The notes: generated by a model from the sequence alone, not told the origin. Shown: positions 1 to 8,718, counted from the stretch's first letter. The stretch: 64,000 nucleotides of DNA from Pseudoduganella aquatica (GCF_009857595.1 NZ_WWCU01000022.1:41744-105743), one strand, 5' to 3'. Translations and numbers: made by a program.

Positions 1-681
1 GAAATAGTGCGGGTAGCGGCACCAGTGCTTCCACTGGCGGTACACGTCCAGCGGCAAGTCCTCGCCCATGCCCAGCTTGCTCCACGCCAGGCAGCCTTTC
101 CAGCGCGTCAGCAGCGGGCCGATCACATTCCACATGATTTTCACGCGCACCCGCTCCAGCAGCGGCATCCAGCCGTGCCAGCCGGCGCCGGTGGCGAAGG
201 TGTACAGGCCGTCCACCTTGTCGTGGTTGGGCAGCAGGCCGAAGGCGTGGCCGCCGTAGGAGTGGCCCACCATGCACAGCGGCACAGCCCGACCCGGCCC
301 GGCGCCGCCGCCCTCGCCCGCCACGGCCTCCACCGCCGCCGCCAGATCCAGCCGGCCCCAGTCCAGGTAGTCCATGCGGAAGCCGCGCAAGGTCTTGGGC
401 TTGGACAGGCCGATGCCGCGATAGTCCAGCGTCAGCACAGTGTAGCCCTTGGCGGTCGCGTATTCGGCGAAGCGGCGGTAGAAACCCTGCGGCACGCCGG
501 TGGCGCCGGCCACGATCAGGCGCGCCCGCTCCGGCCCCTGGCTGCGGTAGCGCAGCGCCGCCAGCGCATAGCCGTCGGCCGCGTGCAGGGTGACGCGTTC
601 GGGCTGGCCCGGACCGGATTTGGCGGCGGAGGCGGAAGGCGCGGCGACTGCGGCGGCGAGCTTGAAATGGGCGGTGGTCAT
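1..681 (-). CDS. Alpha/beta hydrolase, partial (C-terminus beyond window edge)
   Basis: The open frame runs off the left edge, leaving the first 227 codons. The protein has a probable oxyanion-loop segment AGATGVPQGFY (about residues 59-69) and a nucleophile elbow GHSYGG with Ser141, both typical of serine alpha/beta hydrolases. There is no signal peptide, so it should be cytoplasmic. The ATG at 679-681 lies 16 nt after the stop of the TetR gene on the same strand, so the two are probably one operon controlled from the operator near 1290. The substrate is unknown; esterase or lipase-like activity is the family expectation. The catalytic Asp and His would lie mostly in the missing part. Confidence 0.85.
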   Translation of the reverse strand, partial: MTTAHFKLAAAVAAPSASAAKSGPGQPERVTLHAADGYALAALRYRSQGPERARLIVAGATGVPQGFYRRFAEYATAKGYTVLTLDYRGIGLSKPKTLRGFRMDYLDWGRLDLAAAVEAVAGEGGGAGPGRAVPLCMVGHSYGGHAFGLLPNHDKVDGLYTFATGAGWHGWMPLLERVRVKIMWNVIGPLLTRWKGCLAWSKLGMGEDLPLDVYRQWKHWCRYPHYF

Positions 682-697
682 GGCTTTCCTCGTGCGT

Positions 698-1270
698 TCA
701 GGGTTGGGCGTCGAGCAGGGACAGCAGGGTTTCGGTGGCCTGCAGCATGGGGGTGGCGTCGTGCGCCACGCGGGCCTGCAGCAGGCCGCCTTCGTAAGCG
801 GCCACCATCAGCGCGGCGATGCCTTGCGCGCGCGCTTCGCCGTGGCCTGCCGCCATCAGCGCGGCGGCGATGCGGGCGCGGATGGCGGCAAAGCCGTCGG
901 CCAGCGCCTGGCGCAGCGCCACGTCGGCCGCCGTCGATTCCAGCGCCACCGCCGCCAAAGGACAGCCGCGCTCGAAGCCGCTGCCGTCCAGGCCGCGCAG
1001 CGCGCGCCCTATCCAGGCTTTCATGGCGGTGCGGGCGTCCGGTTCGCTGAGCATGAGCTTGTCGAGCGTGGCGCACATATAGGACACGGTGCTTTCTATG
1101 GCGGCCACCGCCAGTTCGTTCTTGCCGCCGGGGAAATGGTGGTAGAGCACGCCCTTGGGCGCCTGCGCCTGCGCCAGGATGTCGCTCAGGCCGGCGCCGT
1201 GCAGGCCGGTGTGCTGCAAAGTGTGGATCATGGCGGCGACCAGGCGCTCGCGGGTGGTGGGTGTTGTCAT
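698..1270 (-). CDS. TetR-family transcriptional regulator
   Basis: 190 residues, normal for the family. The N-terminal helix-turn-helix spans about residues 24-47, including APKGVLYHHFPGGKNEL, the usual recognition-helix signature. The C-terminal ligand domain resembles the LmrA/YxaF subgroup by pattern (inference). A palindromic operator lies 12 bp upstream of the start codon, which suggests autoregulation. It is followed 16 nt later by the alpha/beta hydrolase gene, the likely target along with itself. The inducer is not apparent from the sequence. Confidence 0.92.
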   Translation of the reverse strand: MTTPTTRERLVAAMIHTLQHTGLHGAGLSDILAQAQAPKGVLYHHFPGGKNELAVAAIESTVSYMCATLDKLMLSEPDARTAMKAWIGRALRGLDGSGFERGCPLAAVALESTAADVALRQALADGFAAIRARIAAALMAAGHGEARAQGIAALMVAAYEGGLLQARVAHDATPMLQATETLLSLLDAQP

Positions 1271-1282
1271 GATTGAATTCTA

Positions 1283-1298
1283 TAGACCGGTCGGTCTA
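1283..1298. promoter_or_regulatory. TetR-type operator palindrome
   Basis: TAGACCGGTCGGTCTA is an inverted repeat with 14 of 16 positions paired. It sits between the divergent TetR gene (start 1270) and the DUF72 gene (start 1344). TAGACC...GGTCTA boxes are characteristic of operators of this TetR subgroup. It probably controls the tetR-hydrolase operon and may also affect the DUF72 gene. Confidence 0.7.
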
Positions 1299-1343
1299 GC
1301 GGTCAAGCGCTATCTGACGTTATCATCCAAACAAGGAGGCGGC

Positions 1344-2177
1344 ATGGGAAAACAGATCCGGGTGGGCATAGGCGGCTGGGACTTTGCGCCGTGGCGCGAG
1401 ACTTTCTATCCCGCCGGGCTGGCGCAGAAGCGCGCGCTGGAATACGCCAGCCGGCAGGTCACCAGCATCGAGATCAACGGCACCTACTACCGCAACGCCA
1501 AGCCGGAACACTACGCCAACTGGGCCGCGCAGACGCCGGACGACTTCGTCTTTGCCGTCAAGGCCAGCCGCTACTGCACCAACCGCAAGGCGCTGGGCGA
1601 AGCGGGCGAATCGGTGGAGCGCTTCATGGACAGCGGACTCACCGAGCTGGGCGGCAAGCTCGGCCCCATCCTGTGGCAGCTCGCGCCCACCAAGCGCTTC
1701 GACCCGGACGAGCTGGAGGCCTTCTTCCAGCTGCTGCCCGCCAAGCTGGGCACGCGCAAGCTGCGCCACGTGCTCGACACGCGGCACGAGAGCTTTATGT
1801 GCGAGGACTATCTGAAGCTGGCGCGCCGCCACAAGATCGCCACGGTGTACACGGATTCGGACAAATATCCGTCCTACGCCGACCTGACGGCGGACTTTGT
1901 CTACGCGCGCCTGATGTGCGCGCAAGCGGACATCGCAACCGGCTACAGCGAGGCGGACCTGAAGCAATGGGCGGCGCGCGCGGCGCAATGGCAGGCGGGC
2001 GGACAGCCTGCGGGCCTGCCCTACGCCGGCCCGCCGGCCGCCGCCAAGGCCGGCACCAAAGCCGCCGGGCGCGACGTGTTCGCCTACTTTATCAACGGCG
2101 CCAAGGAGCGCGCGCCGGCGGCGGCGATGCGGCTGCTGGCCGAGCTAAGCAGCGCCAGCAACGCGGTACGTGACTGA
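1344..2177 (+). CDS. DUF72 (YecE-like) domain protein
   Basis: I chose the ATG at 1344 because AAGGAGG lies 5-7 nt before it and because the protein then opens MGKQIRVGIGGWDFAPWRETFYP, the normal start of DUF72 proteins. The longer open frame from 1155 overlaps the tetR gene. The protein has 277 residues and a TIM-barrel-like fold is expected. Family features seen are EINGTYYRN, FAVKASRY and the late WAARAAQW region. The biochemical role of the family is not established. It is divergent from tetR and upstream of gmk. Confidence 0.9.
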   Translation: MGKQIRVGIGGWDFAPWRETFYPAGLAQKRALEYASRQVTSIEINGTYYRNAKPEHYANWAAQTPDDFVFAVKASRYCTNRKALGEAGESVERFMDSGLTELGGKLGPILWQLAPTKRFDPDELEAFFQLLPAKLGTRKLRHVLDTRHESFMCEDYLKLARRHKIATVYTDSDKYPSYADLTADFVYARLMCAQADIATGYSEADLKQWAARAAQWQAGGQPAGLPYAGPPAAAKAGTKAAGRDVFAYFINGAKERAPAAAMRLLAELSSASNAVRD

Positions 2178-2199
2178 TGGCAATGGCTCTTGGTAGAAT
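2170..2199 (+). promoter_or_regulatory. Candidate sigma70 promoter for gmk
   Basis: GTGACT and TAGAAT are separated by 18 bp, giving 4/6 and 5/6 matches to sigma70 boxes. The site overlaps the end of the DUF72 gene and lies about 55 bp before the gmk start. This is a weak consensus-based call. Confidence 0.3.
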
Positions 2200-2255
2200 A
2201 CGCCTTTGGGCGATGGCTTTTGCCGCAAGCCCACATTAGTTTTCGAAAGAACAAC

Positions 2256-2903
2256 ATGAGCCAAACCACCGCCTTCTCCGGCAGCCTGTTCATGGTGGCC
2301 GCGCCTTCCGGCGCCGGTAAATCGACGCTGGTCAACGCGCTGCTGGCGCAGGAACCCACCATCAAGCTGTCGATTTCGACCACCACCCGCGCCCCGCGTC
2401 CGGGCGAGGAACACGGCCGCGAGTACTTCTTCACCACGCCGGAAGACTTCGTGGCGCGCGCGCAAGCGGGCGAATTCCTGGAGTGGGCCGAAGTGCACGG
2501 CAACTACTATGGCACCTCGCGCATCTTCGTCGAAGAACAGATGCGCACCGGCACCGACATCCTGCTGGAGATCGACTGGCAAGGCGCGCGCCAGGTGAAG
2601 AAGCAGTTCCCGCAGGCGGCCGGCATCTTCATCCTGCCGCCGTCCATCGCGGCGCTGGAAGAACGCCTGCACAAGCGCGGCCAGGACGAGCCGCACGTGA
2701 TCACGCGCCGCCTGCTGGCGGCCGGCGGCGAAATCGCACACGCTCCGGAGTTCGAGTATGTTATTATCAATCAGGATTTTCCGGTCGCCTTGTCCGAACT
2801 GAGCGCGATTGTGAGAGCGGCCCGTTGCCGGTTTGCGCAACAAGCGGCCCGCAACGTAGCACTCTTTGCCCAGCTGGGCATCCACGCCGAACACGCAGAT
2901 TAA
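2256..2903 (+). CDS. gmk: Guanylate kinase
   Basis: This enzyme phosphorylates GMP to GDP in the cytoplasm. It has 215 residues, a normal length. The P-loop APSGAGKS is at residues 16-23, and the GMP-binding region with TTTRAPRPGEEHGREYFF follows. I chose the ATG at 2256, preceded by a GAAAGA-type ribosome site, over an upstream in-frame codon at 2190, because the protein then starts directly before the P-loop strand as in homologues. It lies 41 bp upstream of rpoZ. The gmk-rpoZ-spoT order links GMP supply, RNA polymerase and (p)ppGpp metabolism and is widely conserved in proteobacteria. Confidence 0.96.
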   Translation: MSQTTAFSGSLFMVAAPSGAGKSTLVNALLAQEPTIKLSISTTTRAPRPGEEHGREYFFTTPEDFVARAQAGEFLEWAEVHGNYYGTSRIFVEEQMRTGTDILLEIDWQGARQVKKQFPQAAGIFILPPSIAALEERLHKRGQDEPHVITRRLLAAGGEIAHAPEFEYVIINQDFPVALSELSAIVRAARCRFAQQAARNVALFAQLGIHAEHAD

Positions 2904-2944
2904 ACCGCTGAAACCTAGCACCAGCCGTATTTTTAGGAGTTAAG

Positions 2945-3148
2945 ATGGCCCGTATTACGATTGAAGATTGCCTGAAGAATGTACCGAACCGCTTCCAGCT
3001 GACCCTGGCCGCAACCTACCGCGCCCGCCAGCTGCTGCAAGGCCACACCCCCAAGGTGGACGCCAAGGACAAGCCGACCGTGGTCGCACTGCGTGAAATC
3101 GCCGCCGGCAAGGTCGGCCTGGAAATGCTGAAAAAGGTCCCCATGTAA
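2945..3148 (+). CDS. rpoZ: RNA polymerase omega subunit
   Basis: 67 residues starting MARITIEDCLKNVPNRFQL, the canonical omega N-terminus. Omega helps assemble the beta-prime subunit and forms part of a ppGpp-binding site on RNA polymerase. A TTAGGAG ribosome site sits just upstream of the ATG. It lies between gmk and spoT in the conserved order. Confidence 0.97.
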   Translation: MARITIEDCLKNVPNRFQLTLAATYRARQLLQGHTPKVDAKDKPTVVALREIAAGKVGLEMLKKVPM

Positions 3149-3218
3149 GTTGGGAGCCTGCGCTTCCCGCCCAGTGTAGTACGAGGTTTTAGCCCAAGCA
3201 CACCGACACTGGACATGT

Positions 3219-5504
3219 ATGGACCTGACTGACACCGATGTTACAGGCAAGCCCGCCAGCCGGGCCAGGCGCCCGGCCAATACTGAGCCGGGCGTTCCCG
3301 TTTCCGCACCCTCCGCACCACCACCTGTGACCTCTTCGCCACTCGCCACCCCCACTTTGACGGCAGGCGTTGCGTCTGTCACCCACCTGACCGAAAAGCT
3401 GTCCGAGTACATGACGGCGTCCGACCTGAAAAAGGTCAAGGAAGCCTACCGTTTCTCGGACGAGATGCACCTGGGCCAGGTGCGCAAATCGGGCGAACCC
3501 TACATCTCGCACCCCATCGCGGTCGCTGAAATCTGCGCCGACTGGAAGCTGGACGCGCAAGCCATCATGGCCGCGCTGCTGCACGACGTGATGGAGGACC
3601 AGGACGTCAAGAAGGACGAGCTCATCGAGCGCTTCGGCGCGCCGGTGGCCAACCTGGTGGACGGCCTGTCCAAGCTGGAGAAGATCGAGTTCCAGAGCCA
3701 GATCGAGGCGCAGGCGGAGAACTTCCGCAAGATGCTGCTGGCCATGGCCTCGGACGTGCGCGTGATCCTGATCAAGCTGGCCGACCGCCTGCACAATATG
3801 CGCACGCTGGACGTGATGACGCCGGCCAAGAAGCGCCGCATCGCCAGCGAAACCATGGAAGTGTACGTGCCCATCGCGCACCGCCTGGGCCTGAACAACA
3901 TCTACCGCGAACTGCAGGAAATCTCCTTCTCCCACCTGTACCCGCTGCGCTACCACGTGCTGGCCAAGGCCGTGAAGGCCGCGCGCGGCAACCGCCGCGA
4001 AGTGGTGAAGAAGATCCTGGAGTCGGTGAAGAACACGCTGGCGATGGCGGAAATCGAGGCCGAAGTGTACGGCCGCGAAAAGACGCTGTACGGCATCTAC
4101 AAGAAAATGCGCAGCAAGCACCTGTCGTTCTCGCAGGTGCTGGACGTGTACGGCTTCCGCGTGGTGGTCGACAGCTTCCCCAACTGCTACGTGGCGCTGG
4201 GCACCTTGCACTCGCTGTACAAGCCCATGCCGGGCAAGTTCAAGGACTACATCGCGATCCGCAAGCTGAACGGCTACCAGTCGCTGCACACCACCCTGAT
4301 CGGTCCCTACGGCACGCCGGTGGAGTTCCAGATCCGCACCCAGGAGATGCACCGGACCGCCGAGTCCGGCGTGGCAGCGCACTGGCTGTACAAGACCGGC
4401 GACATCAATTTGAGCGACATGCAGCAGCGCACCCATGCGTGGCTGCAGTCGCTGCTCGACATCCAGCAGCAGACCGGCGACTCGGCCGAGTTCCTGGAAC
4501 ACGTGAAGGTCGACCTGTTCCCCGACTCCGTCTACGTGTTCACGCCGAAGTCCAAGATCATCGCGCTGCCGCGCGGCGCCACGCCGATCGACTTCGCCTA
4601 CGCCATCCACACCGGCATCGGCGACCATACGGTGTCGGTGACCATCAACGGCGAGCCGTCCACGCTGCGCAGTGAGCTGCGCAACGGCGACATCGTGGAG
4701 ATCGTCACGGACGCGACTTCGCGGCCCAGCCCGAGCTGGCTGTCGTTCGTGCGCACCGGCAAGGCGCGCTCGGCCATCCGCCACCACTTGCGCACCATCA
4801 ACCTGCCGGAATCGATCGCGCTGGGCCGCCAGCTGCTGTCGCAGGCGCTGGCCGCCGTCAGCATCGACCCGGAACTGCCGGAACCGCTGGCCGAGCGCCT
4901 GCTGAACGAATCGAGCGCCAAGTCGCTGGACGAGCTGTATGCCGACATCGGCATCGGCAAGCGCATGGCGGCGCTGGTGGCGCGCCACATCTTCGGCCTG
5001 CTGGGCGGGGAATCGGCCGCCGCGCCGGTGGACCACAACAGCGCGGCCGAGCTGGATCCGGTGACCATCTGCGGCAGCGAAGGCGTGTCGGTGCAGCTGG
5101 CGCAATGCTGCCTGCCGATACCGGGCGACGCGATTGTCGGCCAGCTGCGGCGCGACCAGGGCCTGCTGGTGCACACCTCGGACTGCTCGGTGGCCAAGCG
5201 CCAGCGCCAGAAAGAGCCGGACCGCTGGATCGCCGTCAAATGGGGCGCGGACATCAACCGCCGCTTCGACAGCCGCATCAAGCTGCTCATCAACAATGAA
5301 AAAGGCATCCTGGCGCGCGTGGCGGCGGAGATTGGCGAATCGGACGGCAACATCACCTTCGTCGGCATGGACGAGGACAAGGAACACGTGCTGCACCAGC
5401 TGCGCTTCACCATCCAGGTGAAGGACCGCGTGCACCTGGCCGGCCTGCTGCGCAACGTGCGCCGCGTCGCCGGCGTCAACCGCATCCTGCGCGAACGCAG
5501 CTGA
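3219..5504 (+). CDS. spoT: Bifunctional (p)ppGpp synthetase/hydrolase
   Basis: 761 residues with the full long-RSH layout: HD hydrolase domain (His98 and HDVMED at about 122-127 intact), synthetase domain (about 289-394, with YGFRVVVD and YQSLHTT), TGS domain (about 430-495), a Cys-containing regulatory region (QCCLPIPGD near 628) and a C-terminal ACT domain (about 687-761). The intact HD motif indicates ppGpp hydrolysis; synthetase activity is expected from the family. The first 55 residues are a Pro/Ala-rich extension, and no strong ribosome site marks the start, so a shorter start is possible. It is cytoplasmic and lies 70 bp after rpoZ. The alternative name is rel. Confidence 0.95.
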   Translation: MDLTDTDVTGKPASRARRPANTEPGVPVSAPSAPPPVTSSPLATPTLTAGVASVTHLTEKLSEYMTASDLKKVKEAYRFSDEMHLGQVRKSGEPYISHPIAVAEICADWKLDAQAIMAALLHDVMEDQDVKKDELIERFGAPVANLVDGLSKLEKIEFQSQIEAQAENFRKMLLAMASDVRVILIKLADRLHNMRTLDVMTPAKKRRIASETMEVYVPIAHRLGLNNIYRELQEISFSHLYPLRYHVLAKAVKAARGNRREVVKKILESVKNTLAMAEIEAEVYGREKTLYGIYKKMRSKHLSFSQVLDVYGFRVVVDSFPNCYVALGTLHSLYKPMPGKFKDYIAIRKLNGYQSLHTTLIGPYGTPVEFQIRTQEMHRTAESGVAAHWLYKTGDINLSDMQQRTHAWLQSLLDIQQQTGDSAEFLEHVKVDLFPDSVYVFTPKSKIIALPRGATPIDFAYAIHTGIGDHTVSVTINGEPSTLRSELRNGDIVEIVTDATSRPSPSWLSFVRTGKARSAIRHHLRTINLPESIALGRQLLSQALAAVSIDPELPEPLAERLLNESSAKSLDELYADIGIGKRMAALVARHIFGLLGGESAAAPVDHNSAAELDPVTICGSEGVSVQLAQCCLPIPGDAIVGQLRRDQGLLVHTSDCSVAKRQRQKEPDRWIAVKWGADINRRFDSRIKLLINNEKGILARVAAEIGESDGNITFVGMDEDKEHVLHQLRFTIQVKDRVHLAGLLRNVRRVAGVNRILRERS

Positions 5505-5508
5505 GATT

Positions 5509-5539
5509 GGCGGGTTACGCTCCGCTAACCCGCCCTACG
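5509..5539 (+). repeat. REP-like palindromic repeat, copy 1
   Basis: GGCGGGTTACGC, a 3-nt loop, then GCTAACCCGCCCTACG. The same two arms recur at 42658-42696 (inverted) and 57062-57098. This copy lies between the convergent ends of spoT and greB, where it can also form a stem-loop. A degenerate extra half-site (TAACCCGCC) occurs near 5566-5574. Confidence 0.8.
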
Positions 5540-5594
5540 CAACATCCAGCAGCCCACGAAGCTCATAACCCGCCACGCTGGCCAAGCCCGCACA

Positions 5595-6161
5595 TCAGTC
5601 CCCCGCAGGGGCCGGATAGCTCACCGACAAAATATCAATCTCCTCCGCGCCGGTCGGCGTGTGCAGGGTCACGGTGTCGCCCTCGCGCGCCTTGGTCAGG
5701 GTGCGCGCCACCGGCGAGATCCAGCTGATCTTGCCTTTCAGCGGATCGAGCTCATCTATCCCTACGATGGTGACGGTGCGTTCCTCGCCCTGCGCATTGC
5801 TGTAGGTGACGGTGGCGCCGAAGAACACCTGGTCGCTGCCATGGTGCACGCTCGGATTCACCACTTCCGCCAGGTCCATGCGCTTGGTCAGGAAACGGAT
5901 GCGGCGGTCGATTTCGCGCAGGCGCTTTTTGCCGTAGATATAGTCGCCGTTCTCGGAGCGGTCGCCATTGGAGGCGGCCCAGTGCACCACGCGCACCACT
6001 TCCGGCCGGTCGACATCGATCAGCTGCAGCAGCTCGTCCTTGATGCGCTGGTAGCCCGCCGGCGTGATGTAGTTTTTCGAGCCCGGCGGAATGGCGAGCG
6101 CCAGCGCGACGGCTTCGTCGTCATCGTCGTTGTCGGTTTCTTTGGTGAATGCTTTACTCAT
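5595..6161 (-). CDS. greB: Transcription elongation factor GreB
   Basis: 188 residues. An N-terminal coiled coil carries the acidic tip motif (RSENGDYIYGKKRLREIDRRI, the D/E tip that reaches the RNA polymerase active site), followed by the FKBP-like C-terminal domain with the FGATV strand. It stimulates cleavage of backtracked RNA. The first 25 residues are acidic (DNDDDDEA), a common betaproteobacterial extension. It is convergent with spoT and only 23 bp from the divergent gene at 6185, so its promoter must overlap that gene's start. Confidence 0.95.
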   Translation of the reverse strand: MSKAFTKETDNDDDDEAVALALAIPPGSKNYITPAGYQRIKDELLQLIDVDRPEVVRVVHWAASNGDRSENGDYIYGKKRLREIDRRIRFLTKRMDLAEVVNPSVHHGSDQVFFGATVTYSNAQGEERTVTIVGIDELDPLKGKISWISPVARTLTKAREGDTVTLHTPTGAEEIDILSVSYPAPAGD

Positions 6162-6184
6162 ACCTTTTCACGTATCATGCCTCT

Positions 6185-6781
6185 ATGAAGCGATTGTACA
6201 CACTCAGGCGCCGTTTGCTGGCGCCCCTGGTCTACCTGGCCGCCGTGATCCTGCTGATAGAGGAATGGCTGTGGGACCTGGGCGCGCGCCTGATGGCGGC
6301 CATCACCCGCGTGGTGCCGCTGCCGCGCCTGGCGCGCTGGATCGCCGGCCTCGGCCCGGTCGCCGCGCTGTGCCTGTTTGTACTGCCGGGACTGCTGCTG
6401 TTTCCGGTCAAGATACTGGCCCTGCTGGCCATTGCCAAAGGGCACGCCTTCACCGGCGTGTGCACCATCCTGCTGGCCAAGGTGGCCGGCGCGGCCGCCG
6501 TGGCGCGCATCTACGCGCTGACCCTGCCCTCGCTGCTGTGCCTGCGCTGGTTTGCCTGGTGCCATGCCCGCTTCATGGCGCTTAAGGACGACTGGACCGG
6601 CCGCCTGCGCGCCACCCGCGCCTGGCGCGAAGTATCGGCGCTGGCCGGCGCCGTGCGCGCCTGGCGCAAGGCCTTGTGGGCGCGCCTGCATCCGGTCAGG
6701 CACGCGCGCAACGGCAACCGCCTGTGGCGCCTGCTGCGCCGCTACATCACCCAGTGGCGCGCGCGCCGCCGCGCGCCATGA
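6185..6781 (+). CDS. Putative membrane protein of unknown function
   Basis: 198 residues from the ATG at 6185, which follows the greB start by 23 bp. Two or three hydrophobic segments are visible: LLAPLVYLAAVILLI near residues 8-25, PVAALCLFVLPGLLLFPVKILALLAI near 57-82, and a weaker one near 95-120. The C-terminal 70 residues are very basic (HPVRHARNGNRLWRLLRRYITQWRARRRAP), so they probably face the cytoplasm. Its stop overlaps the start of the histidine kinase (ATGA), implying translational coupling. A role as membrane partner of the kinase is inferred only from this coupling. Confidence 0.75.
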   Translation: MKRLYTLRRRLLAPLVYLAAVILLIEEWLWDLGARLMAAITRVVPLPRLARWIAGLGPVAALCLFVLPGLLLFPVKILALLAIAKGHAFTGVCTILLAKVAGAAAVARIYALTLPSLLCLRWFAWCHARFMALKDDWTGRLRATRAWREVSALAGAVRAWRKALWARLHPVRHARNGNRLWRLLRRYITQWRARRRAP

Positions 6782-7959
6782 GCAAGCCGCAGTCCGCCGC
6801 GCCGGCCTCCCCGGACGCCGAGCAGCCCGCCATTGTGCAGGCGCTGCAGCAAGCCCAGGCCCGCTTCGACGCCATCGTGCGCAACACGCCCGGCCTGGTC
6901 TACCAGTTCGAGCGCCGCGCCGACGGCAGCGTGGCCTTCCCCTACCTGAGCGACGGCTGCCAGGCCCTGCTGGGCGTGCCGGCCGCCGAGCTGCAAGCCC
7001 AGCCGGAGCGCTTCTTCGAGCTGATACTCGAGGAGGACCGCAAATCCTACCTGGACGCCATGCAGGCCTCGGCCACGTCGCTGTGGAGCTGGAACTGGGA
7101 GGGCCGCATCTGGGTCGACGCGTGGAAGGACGTGAAGTGGATCAACCTGCGCTGCACGCCCCATGTGCTGGCCGGCGCCGGGACGGTGCGCTGGGAAGGC
7201 ATCATGACCAATATCACCGAGAGCAAGCTGGAGCAGCTGGAAGTGCGCCAGAGCCGCGCCCGCCTGGCCGAACTGACCGCCCACATCGAAACGGTGAAGG
7301 AACAGGAGCGCACCCGCATTGCCCGCGAAATCCATGATGACCTGGGCGGCAACCTGACGGCCATCAAGATGGCGCTGGCAATGCTGAGCCGCCGCCTGCC
7401 GGAAGAAGACGCCGCGCTGCACGAGAAGGCCGCTTATGTGGATGCGCTGGTGGACCGCACCATCGACGCGGTGCACCGCATTTCGCTCGACCTGCGCCCC
7501 TCCATCCTGGACTTCGGCCTGGTGGCAGCGCTGGAGTGGCAGGCGCGCGAGTTCGGCACCCAGGCCGGCATCGAGGTCAGCTTCGACAGCGCGCTGCGCG
7601 AGATCGCGCTGGATCCCGACCGCGCCAGCGCGCTGTTCCGCATCGTGCAGGAGGCGCTCAACAATATCGCCAAGCACGCGCGCGCCAGCAAGGTGGCGCT
7701 GCAGCTGGGCCGCACGCGCCACTATATCAACCTGAAGATCAGCGACAACGGACGCGGCATCGCCCCGGCCGACCGCGCCAAGCCGCAGTCCTTCGGCCTG
7801 CGCGGCATGGCCGAACGCGCCCGCGCCCTGAACGGAACGTTGACGCTAAGCCACGCGCCGGGCGGCGGAACCGTGGTCGCCATCAAGATTAAGCGCGAAA
7901 CTGCCGTGCCGCCCTCGCCCGCGGCGCTTGGCGGCGCTACAATAAGCAACACCACATAA
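6778..7959 (+). CDS. PAS-domain sensor histidine kinase, NarX/DegS type, soluble
   Basis: 393 residues from the ATG overlapping the previous stop. A PAS domain spans about residues 25-150. The HisKA_3 dimerisation helix has ERTRIAREIHDDLGGNL with phospho-acceptor His186. A HATPase_c domain follows, with EALNNIAKHA (N-box, about 295), DNGRGI and FGLRGMAERA. There is no transmembrane segment or signal peptide, so it is a cytoplasmic sensor. The response regulator starts 39 bp downstream and is the obvious partner. The ligand sensed by the PAS domain is unknown. The last 20 residues are Ala/Pro-rich and not conserved. Confidence 0.93.
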   Translation: MSKPQSAAPASPDAEQPAIVQALQQAQARFDAIVRNTPGLVYQFERRADGSVAFPYLSDGCQALLGVPAAELQAQPERFFELILEEDRKSYLDAMQASATSLWSWNWEGRIWVDAWKDVKWINLRCTPHVLAGAGTVRWEGIMTNITESKLEQLEVRQSRARLAELTAHIETVKEQERTRIAREIHDDLGGNLTAIKMALAMLSRRLPEEDAALHEKAAYVDALVDRTIDAVHRISLDLRPSILDFGLVAALEWQAREFGTQAGIEVSFDSALREIALDPDRASALFRIVQEALNNIAKHARASKVALQLGRTRHYINLKISDNGRGIAPADRAKPQSFGLRGMAERARALNGTLTLSHAPGGGTVVAIKIKRETAVPPSPAALGGATISNTT

Positions 7960-7998
7960 TTGCCGCAATGAAATAATTCGGCAGCGCCACCGCCCCCC

Positions 7999-8646
7999 AT
8001 GTCAGACAAAGCCCTCATCAAAGTATTTATCGCCGACGACCACGCCATCGTGCGCGAAGGCCTGAAGCAAATTCTGGCCGACACCCGCGACATCGTGGTG
8101 GCCGGCGAAGCGGAAAATGGCCTGGACGCCATCAAGCTGTTCCGCAAGTCCGGTTGCCACGTCATGCTGCTCGACATCTCCATGCCCGACCGCAGCGGCA
8201 TCGAAGTGCTCAAGCAGGTCAAGAAGGACAAGCCGGAGCTGGCCGTGCTGATGCTGTCCATGCACCGCGAGGACCAGTACGCCATCCGCTCGCTCAAGGC
8301 CGGCGCGGCCGGCTACCTGACCAAGCAGAGCGCACCGAAGGAACTGGTCACCGCGATCCGCCAGGTCGCGGGCGGGTTAAAATACATCAGCGCCGCGCTG
8401 GCCCAGGAATTGGCCAACCACGTGGGCGAGGACCACGAGGCGCCGCCGCACGAAACGCTGTCCGACCGCGAGTACCAGACCCTGACCATGATCGCCTCCG
8501 GCAAGACGGTGGGCGCCATCGCCAAGGAGCTGTCGCTGTCGGTCAAGACCGTCAGCGAGTACCGCGCCCGCCTGCTGGCCAAGATGAAACTGAAAAACAG
8601 CGCGGAGCTGACCCACTACGCGATCAAGAACCAGCTGATCGAGTAG
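7999..8646 (+). CDS. NarL/FixJ-family response regulator
   Basis: 215 residues. The receiver domain has the acidic pair Asp13-Asp14, phospho-acceptor Asp59 (MLLDISMPD), Ser86 and Lys109 (GYLTKQSA), all intact. The C-terminal LuxR-type helix-turn-helix (about 150-210) carries LSDREYQTLTMIASGKTVGAIAKELSLSVKTVSEYRARLLAKM. It pairs with the kinase just upstream. Its targets are not shown by the sequence; the membrane gene, the cyclase or flagellar genes are candidates by proximity only. Confidence 0.94.
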   Translation: MSDKALIKVFIADDHAIVREGLKQILADTRDIVVAGEAENGLDAIKLFRKSGCHVMLLDISMPDRSGIEVLKQVKKDKPELAVLMLSMHREDQYAIRSLKAGAAGYLTKQSAPKELVTAIRQVAGGLKYISAALAQELANHVGEDHEAPPHETLSDREYQTLTMIASGKTVGAIAKELSLSVKTVSEYRARLLAKMKLKNSAELTHYAIKNQLIE

Positions 8647-8691
8647 GCGCACGACGGGGCGCTATTGCTGGTTCGATATTGTTTCATGCCG

Positions 8692-8718
8692 AAAAGTAAG
8701 TGCTGTTCCGCCCGCTTA
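8692..8718 (+). promoter_or_regulatory. Candidate sigma28 (FliA) promoter for the diguanylate cyclase
   Basis: AAAAGT-N13-CCCGCTTA has the same spacing as the fliC promoter (TAAAGT-N13-GCCGCTTA) and differs from it at one position in each box. It lies 75 bp upstream of the cyclase ATG at 8794. If real, it places the cyclase in the late flagellar regulon. Confidence 0.45.

Noticed and set aside
7..1050. Plus-strand open frame over the hydrolase and TetR genes
   Set aside because: The minus strand encodes GHSYGG and a TetR helix-turn-helix; the plus frame is low-complexity Arg/Ala/His.
3189..5435. 748-codon antisense open frame opposite spoT
   Set aside because: The translation is His/Val/Arg-rich with no domain; spoT motifs are intact on the plus strand.
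5558..5580. Extra REP-like half-site (CATAACCCGCC) next to copy 1
   Set aside because: Only one arm is present and no matching partner forms a palindrome, so it is not counted as a fourth copy.
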